Assembly (NCBI GenBank): GCA_028291515.1
Contig: JAQGHU010000085.1
Coordinates: forward strand, 1 to 64,000
Source: Schlesneria sp.
GTDB lineage: Bacteria; Planctomycetota; Planctomycetia; Planctomycetales; Planctomycetaceae
Direction: 5' to 3'
Length of the DNA: 64,000 nt
The notes beneath the pieces are model-generated. The model searched no databases, was not told the origin of the DNA, and saw only the letters and a list, made by a program, of their open reading frames with translations. Positions 56,482 through 64,000 of the stretch are shown piece after piece. A program made the position numbers and the translations under genes. Positions within the stretch are counted from its first letter, which is position 1, and each line of letters opens with the position of its first letter.

Positions 56482-57141
56482 ATTATCCAAGTGCCAGATC
56501 GAGTTAATGGTGGTCACGTCAGTAGCCCCTTCGCTGTGCTGTAGGACATTGATGCAGCAATTCGTTTGCTTGATCTTACGAGCATGACTCAGGTCCATCT
56601 CCAGTAATGTGGCCAGCAGCACACGGTTCACCATGTTATGTGCCATGATCAGGATGTTCTGCCCTGTGTGCCGACTGACGATTTCGTTGAACGCCGGGAT
56701 GACTCGAGCCTGCAGATCGAGATACGATTCGCCATCGGGATGCTTTTCGACCGCCGGGTTCGCGAGGAACTTCGCGACGCGTTCGGGATCGCGTTCGCGG
56801 ATCTGCTCCCACGACAGTCCTGCCCAGCGACCGACATGGCACTCTCGCAACCGCTCGACCACCTGAATGTCCAGGGACCGTGTTGCGGCGATTTGACAGA
56901 CAGTTTCCAGTGCTCGCTGCATCGGGCTGGCATAGACGGCAGACAGTGAAACGCTGGCCAAAGCCGCGGTCACAGCGGCCGCTTGTCGTCGGCCGGTGTC
57001 ATTGAGCGGCCCGTCGATCTCGCACCCTTGCAGCACAAAGGGACGCTTGATGTTGTGTTCCGTGGCACCATGTCGAATCAGAAAGATGCGCGAGAGGGGA
57101 GATTGTGGCGGTTGATCGAAGGGACTGCTGGTCGGGGCCAA
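56476..57141 (-). CDS. histidine phosphatase family protein
   Basis: A 221-residue phosphoglycerate mutase-like phosphatase. Catalytic motif FLIRHGATEHN (RHG), second Arg in YASPMQRALETV, Glu in ECHVGRWAGLSWEQ, and second His in LIMAHNMVNRVLLATLL. Members include CobC and broad phosphatases; the substrate is unknown. No ATG precedes the RHG motif, so the start appears to be TTG at 57141, with no strong ribosome site; the exact start is uncertain. Confidence 0.88.
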   Translation of the reverse strand: MAPTSSPFDQPPQSPLSRIFLIRHGATEHNIKRPFVLQGCEIDGPLNDTGRRQAAAVTAALASVSLSAVYASPMQRALETVCQIAATRSLDIQVVERLRECHVGRWAGLSWEQIRERDPERVAKFLANPAVEKHPDGESYLDLQARVIPAFNEIVSRHTGQNILIMAHNMVNRVLLATLLEMDLSHARKIKQTNCCINVLQHSEGATDVTTINSIWHLDNE

Positions 57142-57183
57142 TTCGGGGTGGTCTTTCTACGACGCGAAATCGTCTGTCATCCC

Positions 57184-57219
57184 AAAAATCACAGCCGCAG
57201 AATACTCTGCGGCTGTGAT
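57184..57219 (-). terminator. intrinsic terminator of the PilM-PilN platform cluster
   Basis: ATCACAGCCGCAG (57188-57200) pairs with CTGCGGCTGTGAT (57207-57219); on the minus strand a UUUUUGGG run follows. It lies 21 bases after the stop at 57241. Confidence 0.92.
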
Positions 57220-57240
57220 TGGGTTCAAGATTCGAATCGG

Positions 57241-59508
57241 TCACGCTCGTCGACGGCCTTTTGGTGGCGAGGTAGAACCAGGTTCACCACCGGGGGCGCC
57301 ACCATGTCCTCCACCAGGACCGCCAGCACCATCTTTGCCGCCACCTTTCTTGCGTGGATTTGCTCGTATTCCAGTAGCAGATGTCGTCCCACCTGGGCCC
57401 GGCGCTCCCATTCCTGGCATTCCAAACCCTCCATCCAGAGCACCCTTGTTCTCGGCAGGCTGATCTTTCAAATACTGGAAGTTCTTGCGTTCTTCATCGA
57501 CCTGTTGCTTCAACGTTCGTTCCTCACGCGCTTCGGACAAGGGGTCAAGCTTTTTCAATTCTCCGTTACCGGTGACCACCAGAGCATCGGGAAGCAATCC
57601 AATGCGAATATCCTTGCGTCCCTTTTCGGGTTTGAGCTGCAAATCGGGATGCAACTCTGGCAGGATTTCCAAGTCACCCGAGGCGTCGATCAGCATGTCC
57701 TCAGTGGCGAACACAACATCTTTTTCTTCGAATGTCGGAGTGCCTGGATCGAGGACCCACGACTTCTTCTTTTCCGCGACGAATTGGCCCACATTCAGGA
57801 TTCTGAGGGTGTCCGCCAACATCGTTCCGAAATTCGCATCCCATTCAAACATCGCGATAGTTGCGACCGGTTTTTTGCCGTGCTTTTCCTCGCGAACCGG
57901 ATCGCGTTCGACATCCTTCAGGAAGTAATTGGTTGTATCGGGAACAACTGTCGGGTTGGAGATGTTGCTCCAACCGGTTTCTCGATACGGCGACTTCGTA
58001 ATTGTCTGATCTTCAACCTCTTCGTAGGGGCGTTCAAAGTTGGGGTTTCTTAATTCCAACTTCAGGCGATAGCGATAAGCCATACCGGGTTGAACGTCGA
58101 AATCAAAATAGCGGAACAGGTACAGACGACCGCTGGCCGACATCCGATCCTTCAGATCGGCTCCAGCCATGTGTGCCCCATTCGCTCCGTTGGAATTCAT
58201 GAAGCTGGTCATCTCTTTGCTGCCCGCAGTCGTTGAGAACACAACCTTACTGATGCCTCGCAAGTCATTCACCGCCGAGGTGAGTCCCTTTCGTTTGACC
58301 TTCGGTTCTGCTTGCACCTGCAGCTTTTCTGCTTCTTCAAGCAGTTTGTCGTACACCAATTTCTCGCGTTCCATCTCCGCTTCGGTCAGCTGAAAATTCT
58401 TAATGTTCGGATGCGTGGCATGATCGCCCCAGTATCGCAGCAATCGATAGGGCAACGGCATGGTAAAGACCGCGTCCTGCAAGTCGGCGGGGACTGGATC
58501 GGGATCGAAATCAGCGCTGTTCTCCAGCACTTCCAGGGCGTACTTCTTGTCGACAGTCTCCCACTCGCCACTCCAGGGGTCCGCTCCTGCGAGAGCCGTC
58601 TGACGTTGCAAGGTGAAGTCGGTGTATTCGATCGCCGCACTGGCATCGGCGTAGCTCATGTTCAGAGCTCGCCGGGCTCTCTCAATTTGTTCTTTGATTG
58701 GGACGATGGCCCGCACAGCGACATAGCGCTTCCCTTTGGCCGTCATACCGCCGGCCATCCCGGCACCGCCACCATACATTTCCTGCATTCCCGGCATACC
58801 GCCAGGTCCGTGCGCACCTGGTCCTGGTGCAGCACTGGTTCTCGTTCCTGGGCCAGGCCGTGGCCGTGGACCGCTGGCGGGCGCCCCAGGTGGCGGGCTA
58901 CCATGACCTCCACCCGGACCAGGGCGGGTTGCCGAGGCGGTTGGAATCCCGAATCCCGTTGTTCCTGGGCCTCCGGGAGTATTTCCGGCTGCTGCCCCTG
59001 GCTTCAGCGTCGAGTCTGGATCGACTGGCATTGCGGCAGGGTCGGTTCCGTCGGCCGTCTCCATCAAGCTCGCCGTCTTGACGCTCGTGCCCAGCGAACT
59101 GACGCCAGAGCCCGCAATCAAAAACAGCGGAACATTGAATTCTGGTTCGCGAGCCTTCTCTTTCTTGCGATACAGCGGCCAGAACATGGGCGTTGTGAAT
59201 TCGTACTTCGCGGTATTCATCCCAGTGAAGACGTCGCGCGCCTGACCGTTGAAGTCGATCGTCGCGTACTGCTCGGATTTTGCCAACGGCCACGTATTCG
59301 ACGGGGCTTCAATCCGCGCTTTCGCGTCTTTGACTTGCTTATCGAGGTCGGTCGGAGATCCCTTGACCTTGTCGCTGGTCTTCCAGGCACCCGAGGTCAA
59401 TTCGGAGCCCAGGACAGCCAGCACCACGAACGCGATCAACGCCATGCCAATTTTTTCGCCGTGGTTGATGAACAACCCTTTGAAGTCGATACTTTTGAGC
59501 TTTTTCAC
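57241..59508 (-). CDS. third gene of pilus/secretion platform cluster, membrane protein with Gly/Pro linkers
   Basis: A 755-residue bitopic protein of unknown family. The start is taken as GTG at 59508 (AAAGGA upstream; begins VKKLKSIDFKGLFINHGEKI); a TTG 51 bases upstream is less likely. One N-terminal helix (IGMALIAFVVLAVLGSEL) places the rest outside the cytoplasm. Central and C-terminal low-complexity linkers are rich in Gly, Pro and Ala (GPRPRPGPGTRT; GGKDGAGGPGGGHGGAPG). Between them is a folded region with YRYRLKLELRNPNFERPYEE. Position and topology suggest a platform component in place of PilO/PilP, but no sequence family is recognised. It is 92 bases downstream of its neighbour. Confidence 0.85.
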   Translation of the reverse strand: MKKLKSIDFKGLFINHGEKIGMALIAFVVLAVLGSELTSGAWKTSDKVKGSPTDLDKQVKDAKARIEAPSNTWPLAKSEQYATIDFNGQARDVFTGMNTAKYEFTTPMFWPLYRKKEKAREPEFNVPLFLIAGSGVSSLGTSVKTASLMETADGTDPAAMPVDPDSTLKPGAAAGNTPGGPGTTGFGIPTASATRPGPGGGHGSPPPGAPASGPRPRPGPGTRTSAAPGPGAHGPGGMPGMQEMYGGGAGMAGGMTAKGKRYVAVRAIVPIKEQIERARRALNMSYADASAAIEYTDFTLQRQTALAGADPWSGEWETVDKKYALEVLENSADFDPDPVPADLQDAVFTMPLPYRLLRYWGDHATHPNIKNFQLTEAEMEREKLVYDKLLEEAEKLQVQAEPKVKRKGLTSAVNDLRGISKVVFSTTAGSKEMTSFMNSNGANGAHMAGADLKDRMSASGRLYLFRYFDFDVQPGMAYRYRLKLELRNPNFERPYEEVEDQTITKSPYRETGWSNISNPTVVPDTTNYFLKDVERDPVREEKHGKKPVATIAMFEWDANFGTMLADTLRILNVGQFVAEKKKSWVLDPGTPTFEEKDVVFATEDMLIDASGDLEILPELHPDLQLKPEKGRKDIRIGLLPDALVVTGNGELKKLDPLSEAREERTLKQQVDEERKNFQYLKDQPAENKGALDGGFGMPGMGAPGPGGTTSATGIRANPRKKGGGKDGAGGPGGGHGGAPGGEPGSTSPPKGRRRA

Positions 59509-59600
59509 GATGGCTTTCCTTTGCTCGATAATCGCGGTGACTTCATCGCGTGCAGGCAAACTCTGGACTGGATTCAGGGACGAAACTTGGCGAAGTCATG

Positions 59601-61430
59601 CTACGGGGATTTCGGAGTCTCTGGCGACGCTTCCGTTCCCGCTGGCGGGGTTGCTATCTCGCCAGGGGCATCAGGTGGTGTCGTCGCTGACGGATCAACC
59701 GGCTTGGCAGGATTGCTTTCGGTCGGTGTGTCTCCTTCGGCGGGCGTTCCTTCTGGTGAACCTTCCGGCGTGGTGACGTCCGGATCAGCCGACATCGCTC
59801 CCGGTGCTGCCGGGGTCGTCCCGGCTGGTGCTGCAGGAGCACCCGGCGTTGTCACTACGGGTTCCGGCTTCACCTCTTTGTAGAGAGTAATGAATCCACA
59901 AATCGCCACTCGTGCCATGAACGGATCTTGCAGCGCACTTTCCAAAGCGGCCAACCCTGCAGCTGCAGGGCTGGTTGTTAAATTGGCACCCGCTGCACCT
60001 GGCTGGCCGTAACCAGGACTGCCAAGAGTCGACGACGCTGGTGCTCCCGCGAAATTGCTTTCATCATAGGATGGGCTGGTGCCGCCAAAACCAGGGCCGC
60101 TACCGCCACTGCCGCTCAATATGCTCGACAGTGAAGAGCCTCTGCCTGAGCTGCCACCGCCTGGATAGCCCCCCCCTGGACCGGAACCGCCACCGCCACC
60201 AACTCCGCTGCCGATGTCATCGTCGTGCAGACGAACCATCTGAATGCGAACCACTTCGACCGGCCAAGCCGATTTTTCGCTGGCCGACAGTTCTGCGATC
60301 AAACTGGGGATCTTCCGGTGATCCATGATCAAAGTCATGTAGAATCCGCGAGTCTTGAACGGCGACGCCGCATCATCTTCGATATACCGTTTAATGGTAT
60401 TCGCGGCTGCCGTTCCCCCAGTTCCGCCGGATCCGCCAGGGCCAGGCATGCCGCCACCACTACCGTGTGAAGCTGCCGGCCCGCCGCCAGGACCGCCACC
60501 AAATCCACCGGTACCTCCCAGACTATTCCCTTTTCCGGAACCGTCATCTCCGAATTCATCGCGACGATCAAAATCGACCGAGGCCAGTGCTTGCGCTGCC
60601 GAGCGACCGCCCCCTAAGCCTTCGCTGCCGCCGGGACTCCCACCAAATCCGCCACCAAGACCGCCAGGGCTCCCACCACCACCACTACCACTACCGCCCA
60701 TGCCATGCGCACCTCCCGGTGTCATCATTCCGCCACCAGGGCTACCAGCGGATGCCGCCGGTGCCGTTTTGCGTTGAGCAGCCGGGATCCCGCCAAACAG
60801 TTCCAATTTTTCAATGGCATGAATCGATGCATCACCGCGCTGGGCTTCACGTCCGCCATTCACATCAACAATGGATTGCAGCAGCGATTCCATCAACCAG
60901 AGATCTTCTTGAGCGTCCCACATGTCGGCAGAGGAAGGAGCCAACGCGCCCCACTTCTTTTGTTGCAGCACATGTGGGCCTGTTCCGAACACCACGATGC
61001 CTGTTCCTTCGGCCTGGATGTAGGGGCGTACCGATTCCCAGACTCGCTTCACATCCCAACTGTAATCGATTCGATAGTTTTCGCGTGCCGCCAGCGGGAT
61101 TTCCCCACGGTAGGGAACATTGCGTGTAAAGGTCGCAATGTTGCTGGGCCAGGCCATTCGCGAGAGTTGGCGTTCCCACAGGAGCGACGCCGTGTTGCGA
61201 ACAGCACGATCTTGTTCGGTGTTCCGCGCGGCCAGCTTGGTGGACCAGTCGTTATTCGGAATCTCTCCCGATGGAACTTTACCAAACGCGCCGTTCACCT
61301 TTTCAACTCGAGCCTTCACCGTGGCGGCCAACGTTCCCGTTGCCAGCCACCAACCTGTAAAGGTCATCACGAGGCCGACACCAAGCAGGATCCAGAACTT
61401 TTGCTTGATGATAGGGGCGAGCTTTTCCAT
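59601..61430 (-). CDS. second gene of pilus/secretion platform cluster, PilO/GspM-like topology
   Basis: A 609-residue bitopic protein. The ATG at 61430 with AAGG upstream begins MEKLAPIIKQKFWILLGVGL and a single membrane helix to about 32. The exterior part has a coiled segment (TVKARVEKVNGAFGK), a long Gly/Ser/Pro-rich linker, then a small domain FYMTLIMDHRKIPSLIAELS with WPVEVVRIQMVRL, resembling the ferredoxin-like domain of PilO/GspM. The tail is Pro/Ala/Thr-rich. It is 64 bases from the PilM-PilN fusion. The PilO-like reading is inference from topology and position. Confidence 0.85.
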   Translation of the reverse strand: MEKLAPIIKQKFWILLGVGLVMTFTGWWLATGTLAATVKARVEKVNGAFGKVPSGEIPNNDWSTKLAARNTEQDRAVRNTASLLWERQLSRMAWPSNIATFTRNVPYRGEIPLAARENYRIDYSWDVKRVWESVRPYIQAEGTGIVVFGTGPHVLQQKKWGALAPSSADMWDAQEDLWLMESLLQSIVDVNGGREAQRGDASIHAIEKLELFGGIPAAQRKTAPAASAGSPGGGMMTPGGAHGMGGSGSGGGGSPGGLGGGFGGSPGGSEGLGGGRSAAQALASVDFDRRDEFGDDGSGKGNSLGGTGGFGGGPGGGPAASHGSGGGMPGPGGSGGTGGTAAANTIKRYIEDDAASPFKTRGFYMTLIMDHRKIPSLIAELSASEKSAWPVEVVRIQMVRLHDDDIGSGVGGGGGSGPGGGYPGGGSSGRGSSLSSILSGSGGSGPGFGGTSPSYDESNFAGAPASSTLGSPGYGQPGAAGANLTTSPAAAGLAALESALQDPFMARVAICGFITLYKEVKPEPVVTTPGAPAAPAGTTPAAPGAMSADPDVTTPEGSPEGTPAEGDTPTESNPAKPVDPSATTPPDAPGEIATPPAGTEASPETPKSP

Positions 61431-61494
61431 GATGTCTACCTTCTCAAAACCATCGATCTGACGTGTCGCGACGGAAGTCAATCAATTCATTGAA

Positions 61495-63783
61495 CTACTT
61501 TGCCGGAGCCACCGCACCAGGTGGCATCTGTCCTGGCAACGCTTGGCCCGGGGCATGAGCACCCGGAGTCGTTGTCATTGGTGCCGGAACGCCAGGAGCC
61601 CTTGGAGCGACAGCACCAGGATTCATTGGCGCGGGGCCACCAGGCAAACCGGGTTGACCCGTCGGTGCCGTCGCGACAGGCTCAGGTGGTCGTTGCTTAC
61701 GGTTGGCTAGCAATGTCGGTTGCCAGGCGAATTGCACGATACAGGTCGTCTGCGGAATTCTAATGGACGTGCTCGGGCCCTTGTCTTCTTCGCCGAAGCC
61801 AGGTCGTACTCCTCCAATGCCGCCGGGCCCTCCTGAACCACCTGGGCCTCCCGGACCTGGGCCGAAGACAGGGGCCGGACCGCCGCCACCTGGCCCGAAG
61901 CCTTGTGCTCCACCTGGTCGGTTCACCCTGTCTGTCGGACGCCCGTTCGGCCAGAAATGGATGAATTCGAGCGGAGTTGAATCTGATATTGTCGCGTGGC
62001 TGATACCGATAGATCGAACAGGTGTCTCGATGATTGTGCCATTGGCGTCGATTCGTTTGACGCTCCAATCCTGCAGATTCTTCAGCATGGTCGTTCGGAC
62101 GTAATTTAAGCCACGCTCTTCAGACGTGTTCTGTTCACTGTCGTGGTAATGAACGCAGTTCAAAGTGAAAACGTATCCTGGTCCCTTCGGCGGAGTCTTC
62201 AGATCATCAGGAGTCATGTAACTCTTGATTGCCTCAGCGCTGCCAGCTTTGAATTCATTGATCCACGCACCAAGATCATCGTACTTCTTGCAGGTCATGC
62301 CCCGAATCGTGATCCGGGCCATCTTCGAGATTTCAGTCTCATCGAGTTTGTTGCCTTCGTCCCGTGGCAGCGATTCGTCGATGGCCTTGTAGACTTCCAG
62401 CCAGTTCTCGCGGGTATCCAGCATCCCCACGAGTTTCTTGCCCGCTGTTCGCAAGGTGTCGTTCTTCTTTTCCTCGGCGTCGTACTTGCTCTTTAAGCCC
62501 GTCGCTTCCCCAGCGATTCCGTCGGCCGCTTTTTCCTGCTCCCCGAAGCGATCCTCGCTGACCGACATGTACGCCGCGCCATATCCAGCGGCGGACATCG
62601 ACAAACCCACCAGCAGCGTTGCCGCAGTTGCCACGGCCCACGGTTTCTTGCGGCGCACTTTACGAGCGATCGTGATTTCCGGTGGCAACAACGACGTATG
62701 AATATCGGTCAGCTTCAACGTCTGCAGAGCCAGTCCATATGGGACGCAGAACGTCAGCAGGTTGTCCTGGAACAATGGTGCATTCAGCACGTGGTCCCCG
62801 GCCAACCCCTTGAACGTGTCGACGCGTTCCACATCGTATTGCAGATTCTGCTGCAAGAACTTCTGAAGTCCCGCCAGTCGGAAGCCATTGCCGACGCCGA
62901 TCAAACGGCCAATCTTCGCACTGCGATTCACGCTCGAGAAGAACCCGATTGATCGCTGGATTTCGGCCACGTAATCGTTGAAGACGGGCCGCAAGGCCTG
63001 GAAGACCGCTCGCGGATCGGGCGACTTGGTCGCGTTGCACTTCAGGTGTTCAGCCTTCGCGAACGTCAGCTTCATTTCCTTGGTCAAGGCGCGGGTGAAG
63101 TGATTCCCGCCGACCGGCATATTTCGAATCCAGATCTTCTTGCCGTTGGTCACCATCAACGTCGTGTTATCGCAACCCATGTCAACGACGACTGAGTACT
63201 CGTCCGCTTCTTCGCGTGGCGCTCCCAGTCGCATCCCCAGCCAGTCGTAGCACAGGAAGTTGTACAGGGCCAGCGGCGCGATCTGAACAATTTCGACTTC
63301 CATCTTCTTCGCGAGATACGGATTCAGGTGATGTTGCACCTGTTCGCGCTTCATCGCGAACAAGCCGACTTCACCGTCGAGCACGAATCCGCTTTCTTCG
63401 ACACCGCCACCCAGCGTCTGATAGTCCCAGATCACTTCTTCGAGCGGGAATGGGATCTGTTGCCGGGCTTCGTACTTGACGATCTCTTTGACGCGGCTGG
63501 CTTCCACAGGAGGCAATTGAATGAACTTCGCCAAGGCTGTCTGCCCCGGCAAACTGATCGAGATCAAATCTCCGGCGATCTGATTGCGCGAGAGGAAGGT
63601 ATCGAGTGCCTGACGAATCAACTCATCGGGAACAGCATCCGGCTGACTAAGCAACTTGGGGTGCGGGACGTAATCGAAGGCGACTGCCACAACTTGCTGG
63701 GCCGCTTCCGCGTACCGCAACTTAATCGCCTTCAGTCCGGCCTGGCCAATCTCGATGCCCCATGCCGATTGTGCGTCTGCCAT
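61495..63783 (-). CDS. PilM-PilN fusion (GspL-like), type IV pilus/secretion platform protein
   Basis: A 762-residue inner-membrane protein. Residues 1-355 are a PilM actin-like ATPase domain: WGIEIGQAGLKAIKLRY, KYEARQQIPFPLEEVIWDYQ, VVVDMGCDNTTLMV, the RNMPVGGNHFTRALTKEM loop and GRLIGVGNGFRLAGLQKFL. At about 362-372 is IHTSLLPPEITIA, which resembles the INLLP-type segment by which PilN normally docks onto PilM. A membrane helix follows (about 382-406), then a coiled coil and a PilN-like ferredoxin-type domain (about 420-600), so the two subunits are joined in one chain, like GspL. The final 120 residues are a Gly/Pro-rich tail. The start at 63783 (MADAQSAWGIEIG) is preferred over GTG at 63792. 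No pilus ATPase or secretin gene is in the window. Confidence 0.9.
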   Translation of the reverse strand: MADAQSAWGIEIGQAGLKAIKLRYAEAAQQVVAVAFDYVPHPKLLSQPDAVPDELIRQALDTFLSRNQIAGDLISISLPGQTALAKFIQLPPVEASRVKEIVKYEARQQIPFPLEEVIWDYQTLGGGVEESGFVLDGEVGLFAMKREQVQHHLNPYLAKKMEVEIVQIAPLALYNFLCYDWLGMRLGAPREEADEYSVVVDMGCDNTTLMVTNGKKIWIRNMPVGGNHFTRALTKEMKLTFAKAEHLKCNATKSPDPRAVFQALRPVFNDYVAEIQRSIGFFSSVNRSAKIGRLIGVGNGFRLAGLQKFLQQNLQYDVERVDTFKGLAGDHVLNAPLFQDNLLTFCVPYGLALQTLKLTDIHTSLLPPEITIARKVRRKKPWAVATAATLLVGLSMSAAGYGAAYMSVSEDRFGEQEKAADGIAGEATGLKSKYDAEEKKNDTLRTAGKKLVGMLDTRENWLEVYKAIDESLPRDEGNKLDETEISKMARITIRGMTCKKYDDLGAWINEFKAGSAEAIKSYMTPDDLKTPPKGPGYVFTLNCVHYHDSEQNTSEERGLNYVRTTMLKNLQDWSVKRIDANGTIIETPVRSIGISHATISDSTPLEFIHFWPNGRPTDRVNRPGGAQGFGPGGGGPAPVFGPGPGGPGGSGGPGGIGGVRPGFGEEDKGPSTSIRIPQTTCIVQFAWQPTLLANRKQRPPEPVATAPTGQPGLPGGPAPMNPGAVAPRAPGVPAPMTTTPGAHAPGQALPGQMPPGAVAPAK

Positions 63784-64000
63784 AACGATCACCCCCGAAA
63801 TCCAGAACGACCTGAGCCTCTTCCATCAAAAGAAAGGAACCAGATTGTCTATCATCCCGAAATCAAAAGTTGAAAATCTGCGAAGTGCCCTGCAGCGAAC
63901 TTGAACCGCCCGCTCGCGACATGAATCTGACCAATTCCGATGTGCTGAATCTGGTGAATGGTGAATTCCGATCACGAATCGCGGACCAATCGTTCAACCA
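63784..64000. other. window edge; possible gene start or end
   Basis: 217 bases upstream of the platform cluster. An ATG at 63921 opens 26 codons to the window end on the plus strand (MNLTNSDVLNLVNGEFRSRI..), and a minus-strand frame is open from the edge to a stop at 63863. Neither has enough sequence to be called. The cluster promoter must lie here or beyond. Confidence 0.3.

Noticed and set aside
57215-61129. several plus-strand Pro-rich frames across the PilM cluster
   Set aside because: They are reverse readings of the Gly/Pro linkers of the minus-strand genes.

Overview
The window is chromosomal DNA of a planctomycete (phylum Planctomycetota, most likely order Planctomycetales; I cannot name the genus). 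The evidence is a set of lineage hallmarks: two DUF1559 pilin-like proteins with an N-terminal prepilin methylation motif, each next to a small lipoprotein; a DUF1549/DUF1553 protein followed by a Tat-exported DUF1501 protein; M56/BlaI regulation; Ycf48-like, FG-GAP and EF-hand secreted proteins; and many short dispersed inverted repeats between genes. Housekeeping genes (thrS, smpB, dtd, moaA/D/E, glpK, rpsA, murD and a primary-type sigma factor) are intact. No rRNA, tRNA, CRISPR array, integrase or transposase gene was found.

Layout. 1-4.9 kb: two paralogous Cys/Gly-rich secreted proteins, two small minus-strand genes, several mobile-looking hairpin repeats and a 26-bp tandem array. 4.9-10.1 kb: thrS, a GT39 glycosyltransferase carrying a secretin-like C-terminal domain, and smpB. 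10.3-17.1 kb: an exported thioredoxin-like protein, the DUF1549/DUF1553 and DUF1501 pair, and a three-domain FKBP isomerase. 17.4-25.3 kb: an esterase, an IGHMBP2/UPF1-like helicase, an ECF cobalt/nickel transporter (cbiM-cbiQ-cbiO) and convergent glpK. 25.5-28.5 kb: an MtfA-like peptidase, moaD, moaE, moaA and a 57-residue membrane protein. 28.8-31 kb: a DUF1559/lipoprotein module behind a sigma-54-like promoter, then dtd. 31-43 kb: mostly minus-strand secreted or envelope proteins (peptidase-TPR, Ycf48/CBM9-like, FG-GAP, RicT, EF-hand/propeller). 43.2-48.4 kb: a BlaI-M56 regulatory pair with two operator dyads, then a frameshifted secreted protein gene. 48.8-50.3 kb: a second DUF1559/lipoprotein module. 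51-57.1 kb: sigma factor, rpsA, HAD phosphatase-murD and a histidine phosphatase. 57.2-63.8 kb: a three-gene minus-strand cluster resembling the inner-membrane platform of a type IV pilus or type II secretion machine, headed by a PilM-PilN fusion.

How the genes fit together. Three parts point to a pilus/secretion-type surface system: the DUF1559 modules with prepilin-like N-termini, the PilM/PilN platform cluster, and the secretin-like domain on the GT39 enzyme. The moa genes belong to molybdenum cofactor synthesis and the ECF genes to cobalt or nickel import. The strongest candidates for something undescribed are the GT39-secretin fusion, the PilM-PilN fusion cluster, the coiled-coil insertion in the DUF1553 region, and the M56 sensor with carboxypeptidase-regulatory-like ectodomains. 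All function statements rest on motif recognition by eye; no database search was possible.
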